From: Strigomonas culicis
Lineage: Eukaryota; Euglenozoa; Kinetoplastea; Trypanosomatida; Trypanosomatidae
DNA: 64,000 nt
NCBI GenBank assembly: GCA_000482145.1
Contig: AUXH01000007.1
Span: 31,885 to 95,884 of the forward strand
Reading direction: 5' to 3'
Shown here: one piece after another, positions 1 through 8,228 of the stretch
How the letters are laid out: each line of letters opens with the position of its first letter
Position numbering within the stretch: the stretch's first letter is position 1
Translations under genes and position numbers: made by a program
The notes under the pieces: generated by a model
What the model was told of the DNA's origin: nothing
Databases searched by the model: none
What the model saw: the letters and a program-made list of their open reading frames with translations, nothing else

Positions 1-890
1 GAGGAGCTGAAGGACGATGACGATGTCGAGGGGGAGGAGTTCCTCGACAAGGACGGGAAGGACACGGCCGGTGAGCACGGCGCGGAGGAGGACGAGGATG
101 AAGCAGAGCTAAACGTGGAAGACGCCGACGATGACGCCCCATCGGCTACAAATGTTACGAAGAACAAAAAAAGAACAGACAAGGAGAAAAAGACACTGAG
201 GACCACGCAGAGGTCGATGGCTTCTACACGGAGGAGGATGCGCACAGCAAACACTTGACAGACTGTTTCCCCGAGTATGCGGCGGAATATGACGATAGTA
301 ACGAAATGGACGTGAAGGACATCCTCATTGATAATGCCTCTGTCGTCAAGTGGAACTGCGTGGCGTGCGGCGAGCAGTGGCGCTGTGCCGTCTTCGTGCG
401 CTGCATTCTCAAGAACGGCTGCCCGTCCTGCTATGCCAAGAAGCACCCCTCCCTCGCTGCTGTGCGGCCAGACCTTGTGCGGCTGTGGGACGCAGCGGCG
501 AACAGCCCCTTCGACACGCCAGACCGTGTGCCCGCGGACAGTCGGATGGCCGCCTCGTGGAAGTGCGCACAGTGCGGAAACAGCTACCGCGCCAAGGTAA
601 AGGACCGCGTGTTGGAGAAGAACAAGTGTCCGTCTTGCGAATTGATGAATCTCAAATCGGCGAATGACTTGGCGCAGGAGGAGGGTGCACTCCTTCAGGA
701 GTGGCACCCACTGAAGAATGGGGACCTGTCACTCGACCAAGTGCAGCCCACCGACCAGAAGACGCAGCTGTGGTGGCTGTGCTCCGTGTGTGGCCACGAC
801 TGGCAGGCAACCCTTGCTACTCGGCTTTCGCGGCGAAAAAAAGTGGGCAAGAACTGCCCCGTCTGTCAACGGAAAACAGCCGCCCATTAG
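1..890 (+). CDS. DUF4379-like zinc-ribbon protein, 5' partial, apparent frameshift
   Basis: The 3' half (from about position 306) encodes three successive treble-clef zinc-ribbon units. Each starts W-x-C-x2-C-G, has a conserved Arg, and closes with C-P-x-C (WNCVACG...CPSC, WKCAQCG...CPSC, WLCSVCG...CPVC). This is the pattern of the 'probable zinc-ribbon' family DUF4379; the molecular role is unknown. The first 180 or so bases are open in frame 1 and encode an acidic stretch rich in D and E, which then hits a TGA at 256-258. The zinc-ribbon frame (frame 3) is open from about 135 and has no ATG until 306. No polypyrimidine/AG signal lies between them, so one gene with a one-base indel in an A run (166-172 or 187-191) is more likely than two genes. 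The 5' end lies outside the window. Stop is TAG 888-890. Confidence 0.6.
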
Positions 891-1245
891 AGAAGGCTAT
901 AGTCTCTCTTTCGCTCTCTTTCTCTCTCTTTCTCTCTTTTTTTTTTACTTTCTGCCGTCGCTTCTGTATGCATCTAAACAGCACTGCTGCAACGGGCAGA
1001 TCTCACAGATCAACTTGTATTGCCTACTCGCGCGCTTCCTTTCCTATTTGTATAGGTACTATGTTATATGTTGTTTTTCTTATTGCTGTTCTCATCTGCT
1101 ATATGGACCCCCCCCCGCAGTCCATTTCCTTGTGTTCATGCTTCGTTTCAACAAGGCACCTTTCTTTCTCTACGCTGTTCTTCCCTTTATCTTATTTCCT
1201 TTCTTCACCAACATGTACAGCAGTATTAGTGTAGCTCGACATGCG
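891..1245 (+). promoter_or_regulatory. Intergenic region with two polypyrimidine tracts
   Basis: Gene-free. A CT/T-rich tract lies at 901-958 and a second at about 1121-1208, with a C9 run at 1108-1116. The first AG after the second tract is at 1219-1220. This is the expected spliced-leader acceptor for the next gene, and it decides that gene's start at 1246 rather than the in-frame ATG at 1213. Confidence 0.5.
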
Positions 1246-2715
1246 ATGAGTGCGGAGGAAATGAATCCATACAGAGCCTCTATTCTTCGTATTCTCGAAG
1301 CCGTCGGACTCGAGCGGTATGGGTGTGACACCGCAGCGATGCCTCCGCGCACCGAGGAGGAAAACAAGCGCATCGCGGAGCATCTGCCCAGCGTGCTTTG
1401 TGCGGAGCAGGAGAAGGAGGAGCGGCTCAAAGGCAAGAACATCCCGTCGCGCACGCGGAAGAAGAAGCTGCCGAACAACATCGCGGACGCGATGGAGGGC
1501 TGCGTGGATGTCGCCGGCTACGGCACGCGGACCATCTACCTCAGCTTCGAGGAGTCCGTGGAATGGAAGGCGTTCCTGCAGAGCCTCCCGGTCGCGGAGC
1601 GGCACCGCGCGACGGTGCGGCGGCGCATCTCCCTCGCCCTGTGGCGCGCGCACTCCAAGCGGGACTGCCTGTGGTGCTGGTTCCCGCAGCGCATGTGCAT
1701 GTGCGACCGGCTCGACCTGTACCGCGCGCGGCTGCCGCGGGACGTGCTGCGCGCCCACGTGGAGGTGACGATGCTGCTGCACGGCGAGGAGCTGATGCGG
1801 AGCACCAACTCCGGGCACATCGCAGCCTACCTGCTGGGCGCGCCGCTCCGCGTGTGGGGCTTGGAGGGCGATGACGCCTACCTGGAGAGCTTGGGGGGCG
1901 TCGCGCTGCAGACAGACGCAGCGAGCGGCCAGCCGTACCAGCAGTACAACGTGTCGCTGTACCCCGAAAAAAATGCGCCACTCATTGGGGATTTCATACA
2001 GGACGTCGCGAGAGCGGGGCCGCAGGGCGACGAGGCCCTCTCCTCCCGCATCCACCTGGTGCTCTCCGACAGCACGTGGGGCCAGGCGCTGTCGCTGAAC
2101 CGCCACATCCCGCGAGGGGTGCCGCGCGTGGCGCTCGCGATCGACGAGTCGTACGAGCCGCTCTTTGCGGCGCTGCGCAAGCGCACGCGCGAAACGGGCG
2201 TGAGCACGCTGGAGGCGACCACCATGGCGGTGGAGCAGTGCGTGCGCGCGCTCGGCCTCGCAGAGGAGGCGGAGCGCACCTCGGCTGTTGTGACGGGCGC
2301 CATGAAGGAGTTCGTGGACCTGAAGTGTCTACTGAAGTTCGCGGCGGTGCAGTTCACGACGGACCACGAGAAGATCGACGAGCTGGAGGAGAAGCGGGAC
2401 GTCTTCCGCCGGGCGGAGTCGGTGGATCGCCTGGCGCGGCTGGGCGAGCGAATACGCGAGGACCCCACCGCCCGTCAGTACCTGCTGCCGCCGGTGACCA
2501 ACTACTGCTACTGCTGCGACTGTGTGGTGGGATGGCACCGGATGGCGGAGCATGCCCTCGGCAAGACACACCGGGTGAATTTGGCGAAGAACCCTACGTG
2601 CGAGCCATCTGCGCTGTCCCAGACGCAGGTGGTCGATGATTTTTCGCGACCCATGCGGACGGACCGGGCCCAACAGGCGCCGGCACCTACTGAGAGTGAT
2701 GGGGATGCGATCTGA
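1246..2715 (+). CDS. DTW-domain protein, predicted tRNA-uridine aminocarboxypropyltransferase
   Basis: 489 residues. The DTW domain (TapT/DTWD1-2 family) transfers the 3-amino-3-carboxypropyl group of SAM to a tRNA uridine to make acp3U. The family's cysteine cluster CX2CX6CXC is present at residues 141-153 (C141, C144, C151, C153). The signature D-x-T-W lies at residues 275-278 in the context LSDSTWGQA. An additional Cys/His-rich element near residues 421-442 (C421, C423, C424, C426, H436, H442) resembles a U1-type or C2H2-like zinc finger and is followed by a polar tail. The reading frame is open far upstream through T-rich spacer DNA. I start at 1246 because the likely splice acceptor AG is at 1219-1220. 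Family assignment is firm; the tRNA target is inferred from the family. Confidence 0.82.
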   Translation: MSAEEMNPYRASILRILEAVGLERYGCDTAAMPPRTEEENKRIAEHLPSVLCAEQEKEERLKGKNIPSRTRKKKLPNNIADAMEGCVDVAGYGTRTIYLSFEESVEWKAFLQSLPVAERHRATVRRRISLALWRAHSKRDCLWCWFPQRMCMCDRLDLYRARLPRDVLRAHVEVTMLLHGEELMRSTNSGHIAAYLLGAPLRVWGLEGDDAYLESLGGVALQTDAASGQPYQQYNVSLYPEKNAPLIGDFIQDVARAGPQGDEALSSRIHLVLSDSTWGQALSLNRHIPRGVPRVALAIDESYEPLFAALRKRTRETGVSTLEATTMAVEQCVRALGLAEEAERTSAVVTGAMKEFVDLKCLLKFAAVQFTTDHEKIDELEEKRDVFRRAESVDRLARLGERIREDPTARQYLLPPVTNYCYCCDCVVGWHRMAEHALGKTHRVNLAKNPTCEPSALSQTQVVDDFSRPMRTDRAQQAPAPTESDGDAI

Positions 2716-2919
2716 CGCTAATGGATAATAAAGGTGATAATGCTAAATCACCTGTATCTCTTGCACCTAGTAAACACCCACACGAATATCAAATATGACT
2801 ATATACTTGATGCCGCAAGGGCTTTTTCCTGTCTTCACAGGTTTTACATCTTTTTTTCTTTCCTTCTACTCTTCTCTCTGTTGTCTACCTTTGCCAAGTT
2901 GAAGCAATCCTCTACTCAA

Positions 2920-2977
2920 TTCTTTTTTTTTTAAATTACTTTCATTTTTATTGCTCTTCCGCTTATTGCACGAACAG
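2920..2977 (+). promoter_or_regulatory. Polypyrimidine tract and AG acceptor of the GDI gene
   Basis: T-rich tract at 2920-2963, followed by the first AG at 2976-2977, nine bases before the ATG at 2987. It supports starting the GDI at MEDQ rather than at upstream in-frame codons. Confidence 0.5.
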
Positions 2978-2986
2978 CTCGACATC

Positions 2987-4312
2987 ATGGAGGACCAATA
3001 CGACGCTATAGTGTGCGGGACTGGGCTCATCGAGACGGTGCTCTCCGGTCTGCTCTCGACGCACGGCTACAAGGTGCTGCACGTCGACCGCAACCCCTAC
3101 TACGGGGCGGAGAGCGCGTCGCTGAACCTGGAGCAGCTGTACAAGAAGTTCAACAAGGGCGCGCCGCCGGAGGCGCTCGGCAAGAGCCACCTCTACAACG
3201 TGGACCTCATCCCGAAGGTGCTGATGTGCGCCGGTGAGCTCGTGAAGATCCTCCGCGCGACGGTGGTGGAGCGCTACAGCATGGAGTTCATGCTGCTGGA
3301 CGCCTCGTTCGTCATGAAAGACGGCAAGATCCACAAGATCCCTGCCACGGAGGGGGAGGCACTGACCTCCCCGCTGATGGGCTTCTTCGAGAAGCGCAAG
3401 GCCGCCAAGCTGCTCGACTTCATCTCCAAGTACGACCCGAAGGACCCCAAGACGTTCAAGGGCTACAACCTGCGCACCATGACGATGGACCAGCTGTACA
3501 AGGAGTTTGGCATCGGCACCGACACGATCACGTTTGTCGGCCACGGCATGGCGCTGCAGACGAACGATGACTACCTCAGGCAGCCCGCCTACGACACGGT
3601 GATGCGTTGCAAGCTCTACGAGGACTCCTTCAACATGTACGGCCGCTCGCCGTACGTGTACCCCCTCTACGGCAGCGGCGAGCTCCCGCAGGCCTTCTCG
3701 CGGCTCTGCGCGGTGTACGGCGGCACGTACATGCTACAGACGCCGGTGGATAAGGTCAACTTTGACGCGAACGGCGTGTTCGAGTCCATTGCGAGCAACG
3801 GCCAGAAGGCCAAGGCGAAGTTCGTGGTCGGCGACCCCTCGTACTTCCCGGGGCGGGTGAGGCCCGTCGGAAAGGTGATCCGCTGCATCGCCATCATGGA
3901 CCACCCCATCAAGGGACTCAAGACGGATGCGAACTCGTGCCAGATCATTATCCCCCAGAGCGAGGTGAACCGCAAGAACGATATCTACATTCTGCAGCTC
4001 TGCGGGGACAACAAGGTCTGCCCCGAGGGCAAGTACATTGCGATCATCGGCACGGTCGTGGAGAACCCTAGCAACCCCGTCGCCGATATCGATGTGGGTC
4101 TCCGCCTGCTCTCCCCGACGATTGAGACGTTTGCCTCCGTGTCGGATATGTTTGTACCCACTGATGATGGCGTGAAGAGTAAGTGCTACATCAGTAACAG
4201 CTATGACCCGGCTACTCACTTTGAGAGCGCCGCCAACAACATTCTGGACCTCTTCCAGAAAATCCACGGGAAGCCGTATAGCTTTGAGAACCTGAAGAAG
4301 CCGGGTGAGTAA
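2987..4312 (+). CDS. GDI: Rab GDP dissociation inhibitor
   Basis: 441 residues, the usual length for RabGDI. It extracts prenylated GDP-bound Rab GTPases from membranes and recycles them through the cytosol. The N-terminal dinucleotide-fold-like segment (DAIVCGTGLIE, then VLHVDRNPYYG) is the first sequence-conserved region of the GDI/CHM superfamily. The block YVYPLYGSGELPQAF near residues 222-236 is the second hallmark Rab-binding region. The length and the lack of the long insertion typical of Rab escort protein argue for GDI rather than REP. The start at 2987 follows an AG at 2976-2977. Confidence 0.95.
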   Translation: MEDQYDAIVCGTGLIETVLSGLLSTHGYKVLHVDRNPYYGAESASLNLEQLYKKFNKGAPPEALGKSHLYNVDLIPKVLMCAGELVKILRATVVERYSMEFMLLDASFVMKDGKIHKIPATEGEALTSPLMGFFEKRKAAKLLDFISKYDPKDPKTFKGYNLRTMTMDQLYKEFGIGTDTITFVGHGMALQTNDDYLRQPAYDTVMRCKLYEDSFNMYGRSPYVYPLYGSGELPQAFSRLCAVYGGTYMLQTPVDKVNFDANGVFESIASNGQKAKAKFVVGDPSYFPGRVRPVGKVIRCIAIMDHPIKGLKTDANSCQIIIPQSEVNRKNDIYILQLCGDNKVCPEGKYIAIIGTVVENPSNPVADIDVGLRLLSPTIETFASVSDMFVPTDDGVKSKCYISNSYDPATHFESAANNILDLFQKIHGKPYSFENLKKPGE

Positions 4313-5023
4313 CGGCCCGTAGCCTTATCGACGTTGCTTTTGCTCGTCTTCTCCCTTTCCTGTGTGATAACGTTATTTTTTTTCTCGGTCAATACCGTTC
4401 TGTCAGTTTCGTTAACCTGATTGCTGTGTAGTGGAGCGAAGGTATTTGATACAGAGAGTTCATTTTTATCATTTGTTGTTGCAATTATCGCTACGCTGTG
4501 ATTCTCAGTTTTTCTAATTATACCTTTTTTTAGCAGCAGAAGTTTCAAAATAATACATGTACACAAAGAAAAATGTCATTTAGTGTTGTTCAGTTATTAT
4601 TATTATTACTAGTTGAGTATACCACTATACTAGAACATATCTATGTGAGCCACAAATATGTTTATACGATGTGAGTTTTTCTCTGAGCTCAGGAAATAAG
4701 AAGTTCTTTGTTCTTCAAAGATGTATATATAGTTCAATGTGTGCAATGCACTGGTTTACACGAATCCGTAGCTCTCCATATTCTTGTTTTCATGTCTATC
4801 TGTACTGTGCTTACTTTTGTTTCTTCTCCCTGACTCTTTTTTTTTTCTTAAGTTTGTTTTTGTTTACTTTCCCTTTTTTCCTTTTTTTTTGTAAATCCTG
4901 TTCATTGAGTAGTACCCATACTGTGCTTACACACACACACACACACACATACTATATATTCAGCAAGGACCCAGTTCCGATTGTGGGTTAATACTGCAAT
5001 CAATACAGACACAGACGAGACAC
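4313..5023 (+). promoter_or_regulatory. Intergenic region, 711 bases
   Basis: AT-rich spacer with no supportable gene. It holds a strong polypyrimidine tract at about 4829-4890, AG dinucleotides at 4908-4912 and 4962-4963, and an (AC)n microsatellite at 4929-4949. The 106-codon open frame at 4671-4991 is phenylalanine/leucine-rich because the DNA is T-rich, and is not called. Confidence 0.45.
4929..4949. repeat. (AC)n microsatellite
   Basis: About ten tandem AC dinucleotides between the polypyrimidine tract and the kinase start codon. Confidence 0.9.
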
Positions 5024-7360
5024 ATGAATCGAACCGACAGAGGCGGGAGTGAAGTTAGAAGCCAGAGGGACTTCCCCCCAAAGCCGGCGGCGAAGGCCTC
5101 TGAGGGTCTCCAGAAAATAGCACACTACTGGTATAGTGTGGACGAAGTACTCGGCAAGGGCGCGTATGGCGCCGTGCTGCGTGCCTTTGATGAACGGACG
5201 GAGGAGAGCATGAAGACACCACACAAGTACACCACCGCGGTGCACCTGTCGGCGCAGACGCTAGAAATGCCGGACGAACATGGTGCGGCCGGCGGCAGGC
5301 AGGCGGCGCGGGGCGCTGCGGCCAGTGTGAACAGCGCCTCCCAGTCCGCGGCGGCCTTCACCGTGGACGACGTAAGTCTGTCGCTCTCCATGTCGGCCAA
5401 GATGGAGCTGCCAGACTTCCTGAAGGGCGCGCGCGCGGTGGCGCTGAAGCGGATGTGCAACCCGAATGAGGAGGACGGCGTGGCGGCGTCCACGCTGCGG
5501 GAGATCATGGTGCTGCGCGAGCTCTCGCACCGCCTGCGGTCCGACCAGCGGCCCAGCAGCGTGCTGCGCTTCGAGGGCATGGCGACCTACGCCCCGCACG
5601 AGTTGGCCAAGACGCCTGTGGTGGACACCGTCAACGGGCTGCGGCTCACGTCGCCGTGGATGCGGTCGCGCCGCAGCCCCAACGAGTGGAGCACGTCCTT
5701 CAGCACGCTGAACGAGGAGGACGACGCCGAGGCGTGCGTGGACGAGGACGAGGGCCCGGCGGAGAGCAGCGTGGCGTCGCTGCAGAGCCCGAAGGACCTG
5801 CTGTGGAAGGAGCTCGTCACGGCCGCGATGCAGCTCGGCCGCAAGAACATCATTGATCTGTACGACGTGATGGTCGACAAGGAGTCCTCCGTCATCTACG
5901 CCGCACTGGAGTACTGCGACGGCGGCGACGTGTGGCACTACCTGCGCGACCTCCCCGACCGGCGCGTCTCGGACGCGGCCCTGTTTCGGCGGTGGATGCG
6001 CGAGCTGATGCAGGGCCTCGCCTTCATGCACGACCGCCACATCACGCACCGCGACCTCAAGCCGCAGAACCTGATGCTGAAGACGCGCGAGGACCTCACA
6101 CCGGAGGAGCTGCGCCAGGTGCGGTCCACGGGAGACGCGTACACGGTAAAGATCGGGGACTTCGGCCTGTCGCGGCTGGAGGACATTCCCGTGAAGAAGT
6201 ACGTGCACGAGGCGGTCACCCTGTGGTACCGCAGCCCCGACGTCCTGCTCGGCAACACCCACTTTAGCTACTCCGCGGACGCCTGGTCCACCGGGTGCAT
6301 CATGGCCGAGGTCGCCAGCGGGTCCGCGCTCTTCCGCGGGAAGGACAGCGGGGACCAGCTCAAGCGCATCTTCGCCCGCGTGGGCGCCGCGACGGAGCTG
6401 ACGCTGCCGGAGATGAACAACTATCCGTACAGCGACGAGTTCTCGGGCGTGCTGAGCCGCATGACGCAGTACGCGGCGGAGGAACGCAAGCGCGGCTACT
6501 TCACGGACGGCGAGGCCGCGGAGGAGAAGAAGCTGCACACGAACCCCGGGTGGTGCGAGCACAACCGCCGCGCGTCGCCGGCGCTCTGCGCGCACGTGGC
6601 GGCCATCAAGGCGCGGCTGCGGTCCTACTTCGCGAGCCGCGGCGGCTTCGACGTGCTGGGCGAGGACGGGCTGGACCTCGTGGCGCGCCTGCTCGTCTTC
6701 GACCCGCGGCAGCGGCTGACGGTGGTCGAGGCGCTGCAGCACCCCTTCTTCATGCTCGACCGCGACGCGGAGCTGCGCGCGCTGGTGACGCTCCCCGCGT
6801 CGCCGCCCCACGCGCACGAGCGCGGCGACGCGGTCGCGCGCAGCACCGGGGACGCCCCGGTCGTGCCGTGGGCGCCCAGCGAGCGCTCCACCTCCGTGCG
6901 GCTGAGCACGACCGGGGCCACACACGACTCCGCCCAGCTCGTGCCGCGGCCGCCGACCAACACGAACCGCCTCAACAACAGCGCCAAGTCGAGCGTCACG
7001 AGCGGGCTGCTGCCGCCGATGCACTCCGCGAGCACCGAGGGCCAGCTGACGCACGCGAGCGCGCGGAGGGGCTCCACGTCGCAGTGCCCACTCGTGCCGG
7101 AGTGCGACATGGACGCGGTGCAGACGGGGCTCCCCGTCGGCCCAGGGGCGCAGACCGCAGCGTCCTCCTCTGCTACCCCATCCAAGAGCACACCGATGGG
7201 AAAGACCAAGACCGCGCGGCCGACGGCGGTGCATCCCATAAGCCTACGCACGGCGGACTCCCAAAGGAAGGCGGAAGCACCCGCCGCCAGTGAGACCCCC
7301 GACATGGAGTACGATCTCAGAGCTAAGTCAAAACCACGGACCACTCAAAGGAAAGAGTAA
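5024..7360 (+). CDS. CMGC-group protein kinase, CDK-like, with large insertions
   Basis: 778 residues. The glycine loop is GKGAYG (about 44-49), the ATP-binding Lys is K142 in VALKRM, and a PSTAIRE-like helix reads AASTLRE with E160. The catalytic loop is HRDLKPQN (342-349), followed by DFG (379-381) and the activation/APE-equivalent region TLWYRSPD, which is typical of CDKs. Insertions are unusually placed: about 90 residues between the glycine loop and the catalytic Lys, about 95 residues between the C helix and the hinge, and further insertions late in the C-lobe. A Ser/Thr-rich tail of about 180 residues follows the kinase domain. All catalytic residues are present, so an active Ser/Thr kinase is expected. 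The partner cyclin, if any, is not predictable. Confidence 0.85.
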   Translation: MNRTDRGGSEVRSQRDFPPKPAAKASEGLQKIAHYWYSVDEVLGKGAYGAVLRAFDERTEESMKTPHKYTTAVHLSAQTLEMPDEHGAAGGRQAARGAAASVNSASQSAAAFTVDDVSLSLSMSAKMELPDFLKGARAVALKRMCNPNEEDGVAASTLREIMVLRELSHRLRSDQRPSSVLRFEGMATYAPHELAKTPVVDTVNGLRLTSPWMRSRRSPNEWSTSFSTLNEEDDAEACVDEDEGPAESSVASLQSPKDLLWKELVTAAMQLGRKNIIDLYDVMVDKESSVIYAALEYCDGGDVWHYLRDLPDRRVSDAALFRRWMRELMQGLAFMHDRHITHRDLKPQNLMLKTREDLTPEELRQVRSTGDAYTVKIGDFGLSRLEDIPVKKYVHEAVTLWYRSPDVLLGNTHFSYSADAWSTGCIMAEVASGSALFRGKDSGDQLKRIFARVGAATELTLPEMNNYPYSDEFSGVLSRMTQYAAEERKRGYFTDGEAAEEKKLHTNPGWCEHNRRASPALCAHVAAIKARLRSYFASRGGFDVLGEDGLDLVARLLVFDPRQRLTVVEALQHPFFMLDRDAELRALVTLPASPPHAHERGDAVARSTGDAPVVPWAPSERSTSVRLSTTGATHDSAQLVPRPPTNTNRLNNSAKSSVTSGLLPPMHSASTEGQLTHASARRGSTSQCPLVPECDMDAVQTGLPVGPGAQTAASSSATPSKSTPMGKTKTARPTAVHPISLRTADSQRKAEAPAASETPDMEYDLRAKSKPRTTQRKE

Positions 7361-8228
7361 TTTTTCTCCTATCCTCTAGTTACAAACAGCTGATATCACG
7401 CTCTGCCTCATTCTCTTTTTTACGTTCTCTCTTCTATTTGCTGTGTCTGTGGTGATCTTTATTCATCCTCTCTCTCTCCTCCGAACTAACAGGAAAACAG
7501 AGTATTCTGTATATGCTCACGTTTTTCTTTCTTTTTAGTTGCTAATTTGTATTACTTAATACTCTTTTTTTTCCTGTATAGCGGAATCATAGTTTTTTTT
7601 TAAAGAGTGTATACTTATTTTTAACCTTTTGTCTTGTCGGTGCACCTGTGTACACTACTGTTGGGCTTCTTTTTTTTTTCCTCTTTTTCTGAAACAGAAA
7701 ATGTACTGGGCATCTACGGTTAGTTACATCTTCTGTGCGCCTTGTTGTTCGCACCCAGTGTAGTCATTCTCTCGTGCCACTGTTTTTATGTGTGCGTAAC
7801 AGCTTGTGGAGTTTTGTTGTAGTAGTATTCTTTCTTCATTCTAGATATGCATATAGATGTGGGTTTGTGTGTATGCATATGTATAGCAACAGCAAAAAAA
7901 AAAAGTGTTGTCTACTGTCATGATAAACGATGTCCATCTACCTCATAGCATCAGTCAAAACTATTTCCACTTAAAAAATAATGAATAAATAGAATCGTCA
8001 GCAAAGAGAGGTTGGCCGTACTATTAGTGTCTCTCTTTCCCACTATCTGTTCTCTCTTTGCTAATGTGCATGACACTTAAAAGGAGAAAACACTTTGTAG
8101 TGTCGCCAGTATTCTTCCCTCATTCGTTACGGTTATCATTATTTCTTTCTTGTGATATATTTTTTTTATATATACAAAGAAGTATTCTCGCTTGGTTTCG
8201 CCGCCTCTCCCCCCCCCCCCCCCCTCCT
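7361..8228 (+). promoter_or_regulatory. Intergenic region, 868 bases
   Basis: AT-rich spacer with many T runs (for example near 7567-7600 and 7670-7690). A T8 run near 8160-8167 is followed by an AG at 8181-8182, and a C16 run lies just before the next start codon. The short open frame at 7735-7923 is not supported as a gene. Confidence 0.4.
8209..8224. repeat. C16 homopolymer in the 5' leader of AIP1
   Basis: Sixteen consecutive C residues end four bases before the ATG at 8229. If the splice acceptor is the AG at 8181-8182, the tract lies inside the mature 5' UTR. Confidence 0.85.

Noticed and set aside
718..1245. Upstream extension of the DTW-protein frame
   Set aside because: It reads through the previous gene's 3' end and T-rich spacer, giving Phe/Leu/Ser-rich sequence upstream of the splice signals.
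4671..4991. 106-codon open frame in the spacer before the CDK-like gene
   Set aside because: The product is mostly Phe, Leu and Ser from T/C tracts, with no conserved feature. The same judgement applies to open frames at 7735, 11871, 23236, 30527, 33187, 44764 and 45504.
5261..7234. 657-codon minus-strand open frame opposite the CDK-like kinase
   Set aside because: Composition (Arg/His/Val/Leu-rich, no motifs) is that of an antisense shadow; the sense strand carries every kinase motif.
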